Shown in pieces: positions 23,111-33,815 of a stretch of 64,000 nucleotides of DNA. This stretch comes from Tenrec ecaudatus (lineage: Eukaryota; Chordata; Mammalia; Afrosoricida; Tenrecidae). The stretch is from assembly GCF_050624435.1 (NCBI RefSeq), contig NC_134546.1, positions 77,231,700 to 77,295,699 on the forward strand. The letters run 5' to 3'. The position numbers were made by a program, and so were the translations under genes. Under the pieces are notes generated by a model. The model saw only the letters and a program-made list of their open reading frames with translations. It had not been told where the DNA came from and ran no database searches. Within the stretch, counting starts at the first letter, position 1, and each line of letters starts with the position of its first letter.

Positions 23111-23560
23111 AAATGTGGTGAAGAAAGCTGATGGTGCTGGCTATCAAAAGAGATAGTGACTGGGATCTTAAAGGCTTGTAGATAAACAAGCGGCCATCTA
23201 GCTCAGAAGCAACAAAGCCTACACCAGCCTGTGTGATTGGGTGGTCCCGAAGGGATCAGTTATCAGGCATCAAAGAACAAAAAGTCATATCATTGGCTGT
23301 ACACCTCCATGATAGGATCGTTGAAGACAAAATGGTGCATAAGCAAATGTGGTGAAGAAAGCTGATGGTGCCCGGCTATCAAAAGAGATATTGTCTGGGG
23401 TCTTAAAGGCTTGAAGGTGAACAAGCAGCCATCTAGCTCAGAAGCCAAAAAGCCCACATGGAAGAAGCACACCAGCCAGTGTGATCACGAGGTGCCAAAG
23501 GAACCATGTAGAAGGCATCATGCAAAAAAAAGAGAGATATATATGTATATGTATATGTGT
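23111..23560 (+). repeat. tandem modules inside the L1 3' UTR
   Basis: Two copies of a module of about 234 bp start AAATGTGGTGAAGAAAGCTG (23111 and 23345). Each contains TCTTAAAGGCTTG, GCCATCTAGCTCAGAAGC and a GATCA..GG.CATC block. The L1 copy at 33816-35919 shows the same two modules (about 34828 and 35075). The tandem array is thus a fixed trait of this L1 family and not local damage. Confidence 0.88.
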
Positions 23561-24369
23561 GTGTGTATGTATATATATACCATATTGAATGAAGGGGGAA
23601 GAGCAGAGTGGAGACCCAAGGCTCAAATGTCGGCCACTCGAGATCCCCTCATAGAGGGGTTTAGGAGATGAGATGGGTCAGTCAAGGTGCGAGGTAGTAC
23701 TGATGAAGAACACAGCTTTCCCCCAGATCCTGGATGCTTCCTCCCCCCATCTACAATGATCCGAATTCTACCTTGCAGGACTGGATAGGGCAGAGGTTGT
23801 GCACTGGTGCATATGGGGGCTGGAGGCGTGGGGAATCCAGGGTGGATGATACCTTTGTGACCAGGGGTGTGAGGGGCGATGGTGGGAGAGTTGAGGGTGA
23901 GTGGGTTGGAAAGGGGGAACTGATTACAAGGATCCACATGTGACCTCCTCCCTGGGAGATGAACGGCAGAATGGGGGGGGGGGGGAGGAAGACTCCGGAT
24001 AGGACAAGATATGACAAAATAACAATATATAAATTACCAAGGGCACATGAGGGAGGGGGAAGCGGGGAGGGAGGGGGGAAAACAAGGGGACCTGATGCAA
24101 AGGGCTTAAGTGGAGAGGAAATGCTTTGAGAATGATTGGGGCAGGTAATGTGCGGATGTGCTTTATACAATTGATGTATGTATATGTATGGATTGAGATA
24201 AGAGTTGTATGAGCCCCTAATAAAATGTAAAAAAAAGAAAAGGAAAAGAAAATGATTAGGGCAAAGAATGTACAGATATGCTTTAAACAATTGATGTATG
24301 TATATGTATGGATTGCGATAAGAGTTGTATGAGCCCCTAATAAAATGTTTATTAAAAAATTTCAATATC

Positions 24370-25000
24370 CTAGGCCCTGGCAGTCATTTTGGGGAGTGAC
24401 CTCGATTGGAGAAAGATCTCCATGTTCATTCTTTCTGAGGCCTCTTACCTTATGACCCATATTCGTCACCATGTTCTGCGCTATGTAATTTTGTGGAGTG
24501 ATGGGGCTGGGGCGAGACGAGTATACAAGAAAATGGAATTTTTTTCATTTTTTTGCCCCACAAAGCAACCTTATCAACTTCGAAGTACTTTCCTTTACAT
24601 GTAATACCTGTAATAACTGTGTACTTTCGTTTATACTTCATAACTCTAAAATTGTATTTCACTCTTGGAAACTTTTTACAAACTCATGTTTGGATGACTG
24701 AAAGCACCTCCCTCGTTTTTTTTCTTTCCCCTCAGCTCGACTATGTAGTCAAATCCCTGTCTTTTCATGTCCCTCTGCAGTCACAGAAATAAAAAGAATT
24801 CACATGAAGTGAGTCCAGGTGAGTAAGATGTGTGGGGCAAGAGAGGAATGCTGTTTTTTCCCCCAAAACTGCCATGCTGAAATGGGTGCGTGAGCAGGTG
24901 CATTGTCGTGGTGGTAGAATCAGTCCCCTATCTGCCAAGGATCAGGCCTTTTTGGTCACAGATGTTACACAATATTTTCAGAACTTATGAATAGGAAGCT
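24370..25000. other. intergenic, no gene recognised
   Basis: Short overlapping frames on both strands occur, with no recognisable domain, V motif or RSS. Confidence 0.35.
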
Positions 25001-25009
25001 TGATTAACA

Positions 25010-25290
25010 GTTTGATCTGGTTTGATTAACTCCAAGTGCACGATGAGCTGACATTTTCATCCGTTCGGGTAGTTAATGGTCATCCAGAACAAGGTTTGTC
25101 ATCAATCAGCATTTCAACCCTTTTGAAATGAGAAAACCACTCACACACTTGAGTTTTTTCCATAGCACAGCCCGTGGAAGCTGTGTTCAACATCACAAGA
25201 GTGTCTGCAAAATCCCCTCCGCCTAGTATGAAACAAAATTTCACCCCAACACGGCGTTTTTTTAAATCTGCCATCACACACAAAGAGGCT
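25010..25290 (-). pseudogene. mariner transposase N-terminal fragment
   Basis: On the minus strand the frame from 25283 down to 25080 begins MADLKKRRVGVKFCF after a short lead. It continues through TQVCEWFSHFKR, the second helix-turn-helix of the mariner DNA-binding domain, to DDKPCSG. It stops before the catalytic DD34D domain, which I do not find. This is an old, truncated mariner copy. The inverted repeats were not located. Confidence 0.75.
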
Positions 25291-25549
25291 CCAGTGAAAC
25301 AGTTTCACAAAAAATTCACTGACCAGAGAGAACTTTCCAAGGCACTTGGAGCACTAACTTTGAGTGATTTTCTTGATGCTAGCCTAGCGGGTGGTGGGTG
25401 GGTGCATGGGGATGTGTACTATATAAGGTCTGCCCAGCAGAGCTTTCCCTATTTTGTTTCGTTTGTTTTATTGCTACCCCTGTGGGAACAATCTAGCGCT
25501 CCCACTGTTGCAACAGATTCCCCCCACCCTAAGTTTGTAGGGGTAAAAG

Positions 25550-26970
25550 TCACTACAGGTTTAATTGAACCAAACTACCCTTGAGGCCCCATGCACTGTA
25601 GGATCTTATCACGATGCCATACCTTATCCTGGTTAACTTCTTCGTTTCCCCCATGCTGAAGCCAGGGGTGTTTAAGGACCATGCTTTTAACCATTGTTTA
25701 TGGATCATAACTGTGATATCCACTCCTGAATCTAAAAGCCCTGAAAACCTTTGCATTCAATTCTCAATTCTATGTAGGGGCGCGCTTGCTTATACAGAAT
25801 AGCATTCCAAAATACTCCACTAGCTGTGGGCACATTTGACTCCTCTGGTGCTCTTTCTCGAGTAGTGTCAGTTTTTATCAATAGGACCATAAGGAACTAA
25901 AAATAATTGGCTGATGCAATCACCTTTTTAATATGTAATCTGTGGTATTTCAGATTATATCATAGTTCAAAATTCACCTTCATAATTCTGCTCAACAAAC
26001 CCCGTAGCAATTTAAATACCTTGAGCATTTAGGGTGGATTTCCTAGAAAAGCCTTTTGACCCTTTTGGCAGTGGTCCCCAAATACAGGTCCTAATAACTG
26101 CTGATAGTCCTTCTGGTAAAGCTGAACATATTTTTGGCTAGTCAAATATGTCTTTGAGCTCCGTCTGGTAGCAGAACTCGGTGATAGGTTCTGACTGAGG
26201 TTCAATGCATTGTGTGCTGGCTGGGTAGGAACTGTTCCCTAAGTTTGTTGGGTGGGGCTTGGAGCACGCCCATCGCCCCCTTTCCTGGGTGGGTAGTGTT
26301 CACTGACAGAACCCCCTCACTGCTGAATTTTGAGCAGCATTCTTTGCTCAATGATTCCCTTTTTGCAGCAGTGGCAAAGTCCAGGTTCTCTTCAACCCAG
26401 CTGGGCCCTGACTGGGTGCCACCTTTAGTTGCCTGGCAAATTGATGGGCTTTGCTGGTACTCCCTTTGAAAATGTCAGACCTTTTTACAGTTAAAACACC
26501 CTCCCCCACCTTAGGCTTATTGTAATTATGCCTAGCAGCTCTAGAAGGCCCGCTCTTTGTACCTCGTACCCAACTCCTCTGCAAATCTTAAGTAAGTCTG
26601 AAAGCGTGCTCTGTTCTTTGCTGGGACGGATATCAGCATTATCTTAAGCTAGAGTCTGTATTAGACTATCCACCATGTCTTTGTTATTGATGTTCTTACG
26701 AACAGCATCCCAAAGAGGGACATAAAATCTCTATCGGGCCCCTCATTACACAGGCGTATAGAAGTGTGGCTGGGCCGCTTCTCTCCAAATGGCACTAGCT
26801 TTCCCCAGGCCTGGAGACAAACATAACATATCTGTGACAATGCTTATTCAGTAATCTGCCATTGCGCTTCTAAGGCGATAACATTCCCAGTCCCCAATAT
26901 CTGCTCTGTCTCTATGTTCAAGTGAGCCTGTGCTTCAGCAATTTCAAATGACCAAATTTGGTATTGTAAG
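25550..26970 (-). pseudogene. class II endogenous retrovirus gag-dUTPase-protease remnant
   Basis: Read on the minus strand from high to low coordinates, the order is that of betaretrovirus-like proviruses. Capsid-like text lies about 26970-26650 and a basic nucleocapsid-like block about 26580-26450. A dUTPase-like block lies about 26150-25830 (an NYEGEF motif is visible). An aspartic protease start lies about 25756-25553, where the LLDSG active-site triplet is followed by a QWLKAW segment. Stops and frame changes break every part, the nucleocapsid cysteines are lost, and no pol or env was recognised. No long terminal repeat was identified. It is an old, non-coding relic. Confidence 0.65.
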
Positions 26971-26974
26971 TAAT

Positions 26975-29380
26975 TTTATGGAGAAAGGCAAGACTTGGTT
27001 AAAGTGTTCTTTTTGCTGGTGACTAGACACCCAACCGCAGCTAGTGACTTAATTATGCTAAATGCAAAGGGGAGTCAGCACCTTGGCCTGCAGCTGCCTG
27101 CTGGATGTCTTTCAGCAGCTCAAAGGGAAAGCCATGCTAGGAGCCTTAGACCACATAAAGACCAGACATGAGCTTGTAAGAAATATTTTATAGTAGCATT
27201 ATTGTTGTGAAATATTATGGTGAGATGATATTTAGTTAGGAGGATATTACTGCGATTAATCTCCAACTCACAAATGTGCAGGCCTTCCATCACCAGCGTT
27301 TTGGCTTTCCAGAATCTTCACATTGCAGGGAACACTCAGGAGCTCATTGAGAACATATGTACCAAACCTGTTAGGAAAGTGATGTGCAGATGGGTAATTT
27401 CATGAGGTTGACACTTAAGGAGACCCCTACTAACCACTGCTATGATATTATCTGAGACGATTGTTGCAGTCAAACCAAGAGATGGAGGTGACCTGAACTA
27501 GTGTGTAGTTACATCATGGTCTCAAGCTTAAATTGGTCAGACAAGCACCAAGAGCAGACGGTGTGATGGGAGTTTGGTGAAATGAACAGGAGCAAGTGAT
27601 GCTCTGCGAGTGTGCATGTGAAAATGGAATTGACTCAATTATCTCCAAATAAAAAATGCTAGAGTGTCCTCTGATTGAACCCCTGGATTTTAGTGAAATC
27701 AATGCATCTTCATTTCAAAACAATTGCTTATGCAGTTCAGCAAATTCTGGCCCAAGGAAGACCAGGTGACCAACACCTTGTGCTTGGATTTCCCCACTGT
27801 AAAATGATATATTAATTTGGAGATATACAGATTTTAATTCACCAGGAAATGAGTGGTGTCAACCTTAATTCTGGAAAAAAACGTTTTCAACTTTGTTAGG
27901 AGGAAGGAAGCTGAATGGGGATTGAGCTTTAAAACTGCATGTTTACAGATAGTGTCACAGTTTCTATAGTCAATAATATGAACAATTTTTCAAAATTAGA
28001 CAATCCTTGAGTTTAATGAATAAAAGTAAGGTGAGACCAATGAGCAGTCCTGATGGAGCTGTGCCCAGAGCACAAATGGAGAGGCTGTCTCTGTTTGGAG
28101 ATGCTCACATTTCAATTGACCAAGAGACCCCTGGGTAAGGGACATTTCGAAGAGTGTCTGCTCTCATTCTCTAAATGTTGAGGATCAGCTGCATGGACAG
28201 ATTTAATTTTAATGGTGAATGAAAATGTCTTTTGATTCAAGATGTAAAATACCGTTCTTGGCTCTTATTCATATTCTGATCCTATTTTTAAATGACTGTT
28301 TTCCATTTACTGCTCTCCTGAATTTTTGCACTTGAAATCATGACCTGACTGATTTTGCACTCTTGTGGATATTCCAGCAAACAAAGGGGGGTGTCTCTGT
28401 TCAGAATCTTGCATTTTTAGAGGCTACAGAGTTAAATACTGTCTTGCCTGGGGCCCCACTTTTCTAGGTGGTATGTTCTTCCCTGAGACCCTCTGCCACT
28501 TGAATCTCTATTTACACTGAGATTGACCTCGATCATCAGGCTCGGGGATGGAGTGTGTGTTTTGCATGTAAGAGCGGTGGGGTTGGTGATGACCATGCCC
28601 AAGGTGGGAAAAATCCCAGCTGCATAAGATTAGTATGGGACAATGCTGACTGGAAACATTCTGCCAGAGACTTCAGGTCATATTGCATAAATAAACTGCA
28701 GAGCTAGGAGTGGAGCGTGTCCTTTGGACCTAGTGCCAGGTTTACCCTTTCCTGGCCTTTGGAATTTGGACTGAATAGAACTCACCACCACGTGATTCAT
28801 TTCCTCACTTTCATGAATTTTTGTAGGACGTTGCAGTGATTCTTGGAACCCAGAAGCATGAGGGGATCTCCTCCAGGGAGGAGGGGGTGGAAATTGGAAC
28901 TGAATAGCTTCATAGAAGAGTTGAACATTTGAGGAATTATCAACCATAACTCCTTGGGACTAATCTGGTATGTATGCTTCTCAAAGATGTTGCTTCCACA
29001 CAAGGAAAACTACCAAGTACTATGGGTGTACAGAAAAATAAATAAGGGATCTTGAAGAGTGTGAGGTTTGAAGGTATATTGGGGTCCAATTTCCAATTAA
29101 TTGATGGTTTCAACAAACTCTATCCTGCCCACTCTCTAGGGAACAGGACATAGTGGAGCCCAAGGTAGGGCATGGACTATGAGGGGCTGGAAGGAAAGAA
29201 AGAAAACTGAGCTTAGAAATCCTTGGATTTCCTTTGACCTTTCCCACACACCTCTTGGGGAAGTCCTCTTCTCACTATGGACTAACACGCTTATGATTTC
29301 AAACAAAGGTTTACCCTACAATGGGCTCAGAAGGAAGAGGGGAATCTGAGCTCTTTCACTTTCTGTTTATAAGTCAAGGG
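26975..29380. other. intergenic, no gene recognised
   Basis: Apart from short frames I see no V exon, RSS, leader or named repeat in these 2.4 kb, which form the upstream flank of the intact V gene. Confidence 0.4.
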
Positions 29381-29389
29381 CTCCCTCAC

Positions 29390-29397
29390 ATGCAAAT
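29390..29397 (+). promoter_or_regulatory. canonical Ig promoter octamer ATGCAAAT
   Basis: A perfect octamer (Oct-1/Oct-2 with OCA-B in B cells) lies 113 bp upstream of the leader ATG at 29503, the expected place for an IGHV promoter. Confidence 0.92.
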
Positions 29398-29502
29398 TAT
29401 TCTCAGGCACTAGGGTACAATTTCACCCTTAGACTTGGAAAGCTATCCGTTCTCTTCAGACTCGGCTGTGAGTTTCTTGGGAATCAGAGCTGCAGTCTAA
29501 AG

Positions 29503-29944
29503 ATGCTACTGCTATATGTTCTCCTGTGCCTGGTGACAGTTCCCCAAGGTGAGAGATTCAGATATCTGACCTGGGTATATGGGGATGGGTGTGACTTCAA
29601 GTGACTGACAGGTACCATCTGTTTTTGTTTGCAGGTGTCCTGTCCCAGGTGCAGCTTCAGGAGACAGGTCCAGGACTGGTGAAGTTCTCCAAGAAGCTGT
29701 CCCTCACCTGCACTGTCTCTGGTGTCTCCATCACAAGCAGTGGTTACTGCTGGAACTGGATTGGCCACCACGCAGGGAAGGGGCTGCAGTGGATGGGAGA
29801 GATATGCTATGAGGGTAGTACATGTTATAACCCATCCTTCCAAAGCCGACTCTCCATCACCAGAGACACATCGAAGAATCAGTTCTCCCTGCAGCTGAGC
29901 TTTGTGGCTGCTGAGGACATGGATATGTATCACTGTGCAAGGAA
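29503..29944 (+). CDS. immunoglobulin heavy variable gene, IGHV4-like, apparently intact
   Basis: This is the V segment that would be joined to D and J to encode the VH domain of an antibody. Leader exon 29503-29548 ([15 protein letters not shown]) has donor GTGAGA. The intron is 86 bp, and the V exon runs 29635-29944 after TTTGCAG. The leader ends GVLS and the mature domain begins [15 protein letters not shown]1 has cysteine 23 (LSLTC), FR2 has W41 with GKGLQWMG, and FR3 has [17 protein letters not shown] and ends [10 protein letters not shown] with cysteine 104. No stop or frameshift is present. The family call rests on FR1, NPS in CDR2/FR3 and the TSKNQFSL block shared with human IGHV4. 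Unusual points are RQ to GH at positions 43-44 and three extra cysteines (last residue of CDR1, second residue of CDR2, first residue after CDR2). A working RSS follows directly. It is the only V here with every part in place. Function is inferred and expression is not shown. Confidence 0.93.
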
Positions 29945-29983
29945 CACAGTGAAGGGAAGTCAGTGTGAGCCCAGACACAAACC
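29945..29983 (+). promoter_or_regulatory. 23-bp recombination signal sequence of the IGHV4-like gene
   Basis: Heptamer CACAGTG (29945-29951) is consensus, the spacer is exactly 23 bp and the nonamer is ACACAAACC (29975-29983), one base from the consensus ACAAAAACC. RAG1/RAG2 would use it to join the V to a D segment with a 12-bp RSS. It abuts the V exon. Confidence 0.93.
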
Positions 29984-30889
29984 TACCTGCAGAGGAGACA
30001 TTGGGCAGCAGGGGGCGCGTGGGACCCACTGACCACACACACCCAGCCCTAGACAGGCACAGATGGATTACAGGGAGGATTTCCTGTTGGAATTAGGGCC
30101 TTTTTTCTTTGCTCCCAGCATCCCCAGAGACAATTTTGCCTTTCTGTTTCTTCTCTTTCTCTAAATTTTCTCCTTGCTGCAAGGTTGAAAGGAAGAACTA
30201 GCATTCTTTGTTTGCAGTACTAATAATAAAAGTGACACTGACCTTCATTAGCATCCTATATGATCCAATTTCCTTTGTGAGAAAGAGATTATCATCCTCA
30301 CACTATCTGTGACTCAAAATCTGTTGACAACTAAATACAGGCATTTACAGATTCATGAGTGCAATGAATTATTTGAAATGCCCTGAGCTCATGGCTCTAT
30401 TAAAGTGCATGTTCGGGTCTCTGGAGGTGTCTGTCTGCATTATTCCCTGTGCATTGTGGGTAGTGGTTGACTCATGTTCTCTATGTCTGAGAAAATAATT
30501 GTGGAGACGTCTGGGTCTAAACTTGTGACCTGTCCTTAGTGACGCCTGCTACCCCTTGTCTCTGTTTATGCTGAAGCAATGATTCCAGGCATAGAGAGCC
30601 CCACACTGACAAGTGGCGAACTGGAATGACCTCTCTGGTGGGCAAGTCATAAATAAGGTCATTCATAGGAGTCACAATGAAGGGAACACTCATTGGAACG
30701 ACAACTTTGATTCCAAAAGATAGCAAATGAGTCACAAGGGGAGGAAATTGCAGACCAATATGCGAGAATGCTCTTTATTCCCATTGAGAGCAGCGAGACT
30801 TCTCACATATTTGAACAGGACATCCTGTTTGACAGAGTGTCACCAAAATAGGGAAACACTCAGTTTGATGCACAGATAGAGCGGCTGAA

Positions 30890-31015
30890 AAAATGGTCTC
30901 AAACTTAAGAGCAAGTGAGGTTGTTTCAGGACTTGGCAGTTTAGTTATTTTCTCTGTTGTGCACAGAACCATTGTGAGTAAAACTGACTCAAAAGCACCC
31001 AACAACATCTCTGAT
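30890..31015 (+). mobile_element. AfroSINE/RTE-type tail
   Basis: The TCTGTTGTGCACAGAACCATTGTGAGT block and the closing AAAGCACCCAACAACATC match the shared 3' tail of AfroSINE and its RTE partner, strongly diverged. Confidence 0.55.
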
Positions 31016-31244
31016 GGAGTGAAGTGCAGAAAATTGAGATCAATTTTGGTCGGTCAAGTGTAATTACCTAAAATTATCATGTTATGCCATTTTAAAATTA
31101 AAAATTGCTAAAATTATTTAACACTTAAAGTACAATTAATATATCATTTCTCATTAAGTTACAACTACATGCCTTGCAAATAATTAGGAACTCAAAGTGA
31201 AATACATAAGTAATAAACATTATAAAAAATATTACATAAAAGTT

Positions 31245-31390
31245 CACTCTCCCTGGTGGCATAGAGGATTTCACATTGGGATTCTAAGTGCAAGGTCAGC
31301 AGATAAAATCCACTAGACATCCTGAGGGAGACACATGAGGCTCTCCAGAGTTTTACATGGACTGCAAATTACATAATCCAAATCCAAAGG
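31245..31390 (+). mobile_element. diverged AfroSINE
   Basis: The 5' tRNA-like part is readable (CCTGGTGGCATAGAGGATT, then AAGGTCAGCAGATAAAA). A middle GAGGCTCTC..GAGTTTTACA follows. The 3' tail is not clear. Confidence 0.6.
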
Positions 31391-32169
31391 AGGGGATAGT
31401 GTCAGAGCTTAAACTGTGAGACTCTGACCTGCAGAAGGCTGTGGATGACAGAGGAATTTGCAGGATCTTCACAGGGAATACACCTCCAGTGATTTCCTTC
31501 TCACCATGACTGAGGGATGGAACAAGCTGGCGGTCAGAGGGAGTATTGAAGAGATGATTGTAGAAGGTTAGAATGACTCATCTGACTTGGATGGTTAAAA
31601 ACTTGTCATTTGATCTCCCCTTTGATATCCTTTGTGATTAATCTGGGTTTTAATATTTTCTGGTTTTGTTTTATACATTTAGGGTTGATTTTTGCTCTGT
31701 TCAGTCATTGTTTTTGCATTTTTGACTCTCTTGATATCTTTTTCTATGTTTTTCAATTTATGTAGTGCAGAATGGGTGAATCTACAGAGACAATAAGTAG
31801 AATAAGTGTTCCCTTGGGCTTCAGCAAGAGAGGTGGGGAGAAAAGGGAAGTTAATAGAAAGGAGTTCAACAAGGAAGAACATGTTTTCTAACTGATTGTC
31901 ATAGTGATTGTGAACACTGCTTCCACGATTGAACTATAGAATGGTATGAGGTTTGGATTAGATCTTAATAAAATGATTTTTTTAAAGAAATAGAACATTC
32001 AAAGTTATTAGTTGCAGGACAAATGTAAAATATTTTTATTTTGAATACTGTTCAAAATTATTTTAATAAAATAATGTTACACACCAAATAATAAATCTAA
32101 CATTGATATAGTTATCTAATATGTATCTCATTTAAATTTTTTCCAATTTCTCAGTTAAAACATTTTATA

Positions 32170-32275
32170 GTGCCTAAAGCCCCAAGGAGCCGTTCTATTC
32201 TGCTCTAGATGGTCACTATGAGTCAGAATTCACTTGGTGCCAGTGGGATATAGATATTGACCTTCCAATAGCTAC
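32170..32275 (+). mobile_element. AfroSINE 3' half
   Basis: AAGGAGCCGTTCTATTCTGC, then GGTCACTATGAGTCAGAATTC, matches the AfroSINE 3' part. Confidence 0.6.
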
Positions 32276-32769
32276 TTTGTTTTCTGTGTATTCTGTATTT
32301 AGTTTAATCATATTTAATATACTATTGTCAGGAATTGTTCTTTTCCACCCATTATTTTGGTTTCCATAGAATTTCCTACATTGTGTTTTTAGGTTAATGA
32401 TGCCATCTTTTTCTGCGGCATCATTTATGGTATGATAATACCTTTACTAACATTTTGGGTCTTCTTTTAAAATATATTTTTCTAATGTGCTCAATTGAAA
32501 AGGTAGCTTGATAAAAATAACCATATTTTCTTTACATTTGTATTTTTCCCTTCTTTTGTACTGTAAGGACGTCTTAACAGTATATTTCTGTTAAAACAAT
32601 GTCCGAGGTCACCAGCAAAAGCTCAGCTTACACACAGGCATTGTATATAACAGTAGTTTGCTCACCCAGGGAAGAGACAGAGTCGGCTCATCATCAGTCT
32701 CACTCTGCGGCCAGTGGATGGATGGAGGTCTATAAGCATCCCTTGTATGTGCTGCAGTTAAAGAACAGT

Positions 32770-32850
32770 GTTCCCTCCTCACTAGCAGAGATAATAAAAC
32801 GGTTGTGCTATGAGGTGGAATCTACTGGAAGGCAGTGAGCTGATTGTGTT
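32770..32850 (+). mobile_element. probable AfroSINE tail
   Basis: GTGCTATGAGGTGGAATCTACTGGAAGGCAGTGAG follows the pattern of the AfroSINE end. The rest of the element is not recognisable. Confidence 0.4.
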
Positions 32851-33815
32851 ATTGTTCTTGTTTTCTTTTATTCCATGTAATGTGTATAACAATCAGTTTG
32901 GGGATTGTTAGCATGTGATCAGAAGAAAGTAGTAAAGGTACGTTGTAGGATGCCAGCGACTAAAGAGTGATTTTGGATCCAGAAGCCTTGGGAAAGGCAG
33001 TCAGACAGCAAGGCCGAGTCCAGTAGCCAGACTGACACATTTGGTCCAAAGCACACCTCAGTCTATTATGGACTCTGGGGAAGGACAGCAAACTGCTTTT
33101 GGACTGCCTGCTTCCTCAATTTCCAATTCCTATTTGGGTTTATCTCAGATGTATTTTGTCTTTGTGGGTAGCCTTCTTGATTTTTTGTTAGTTTTTTTGT
33201 TTTACATTAGATGAAACCCAGAATGGATGAACATATAGAGATAGCAAAGAGAATAAGAGATTCTGGGGCCTACAGTGGGGGGTGGGATAAAAGGGAGCTG
33301 ATGCCAAGGAGTTCAAGAAGGAAGAGGGTGTTTTGAAAGTAATTTTGGCAGAAAATGTACAAATAGTGCTTGATACACTTGAACTATGAATTGATATGAT
33401 TATTAACTCCAAATAAAATGGTTTGGGGGTAAAGATAAATAAATAAATAAATTATTAATGACTTTTCCATTGCTAATAATATTTTAAATTCAAATTCTGC
33501 TTATATAATCATCTCTTTTCGGGTTCAATATTTCAGCTTGTTTTTTGAAGTATTGTTGTAAAATCAAGGCTTTCCATCAGTTTCTGATTATATGTGAAAA
33601 ATTATCTTTCACTTTTTAACTTATTTTTCTCATGGTACATGTATATGCAACAAAATAATATTTTCAACATTCTTCTCCTGCATAATTCAGTGGCATTACA
33701 TTATCATTGTGTTCAAAAATTTCAAACAGCTATAAAATTTCCTATCACACATATCACAGAAACCCATGAAATAGAATTCTGACTCGATAAGGTCCTCCTT
33801 AACATGGAATAAATA

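Larger units (their letters stand above)
16085..24354 (+). mobile_element. full-length L1 retrotransposon, inactive, with duplicated 3' end
   Basis: The element begins AGGGACTTCCGGGAAGATGGCG, with a YY1-type AAGATGGCG at 16098-16106 as in other L1 5' ends. A GC-rich 5' UTR runs to 17263, then damaged ORF1 (17264-17792), ORF2 (17859-21686) and a long 3' UTR of about 2.7 kb. A perfect 15-bp target-site duplication AAAAATTTCAATATC lies at 16070-16084 and 24355-24369. The 3' terminus occurs twice, at 24131-24230 and 24251-24350, separated by an A-rich linker. Both copies lie inside the duplication, so both arrived in one insertion. The 3' UTR also holds two tandem modules (23111-23344 and 23345-about 23560). 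Frameshifts and stops make the element unable to mobilise. It separates the IGHV5-like and IGHV4-like genes. Confidence 0.95.

Noticed and set aside
23111-23560. Direct repeats that could be mistaken for a CRISPR-like or satellite array
   Set aside because: Only two units, part of the L1 3' UTR and present in other L1 copies; the genome is mammalian.
21700-24365. Many frames on both strands, including 204 codons on the minus strand
   Set aside because: All lie in the L1 3' UTR; similar frames recur in each truncated copy and follow the repeat, not a gene.
29484-30038. 184-codon minus-strand frame
   Set aside because: It is the antisense shadow of the intact IGHV4-like exon.
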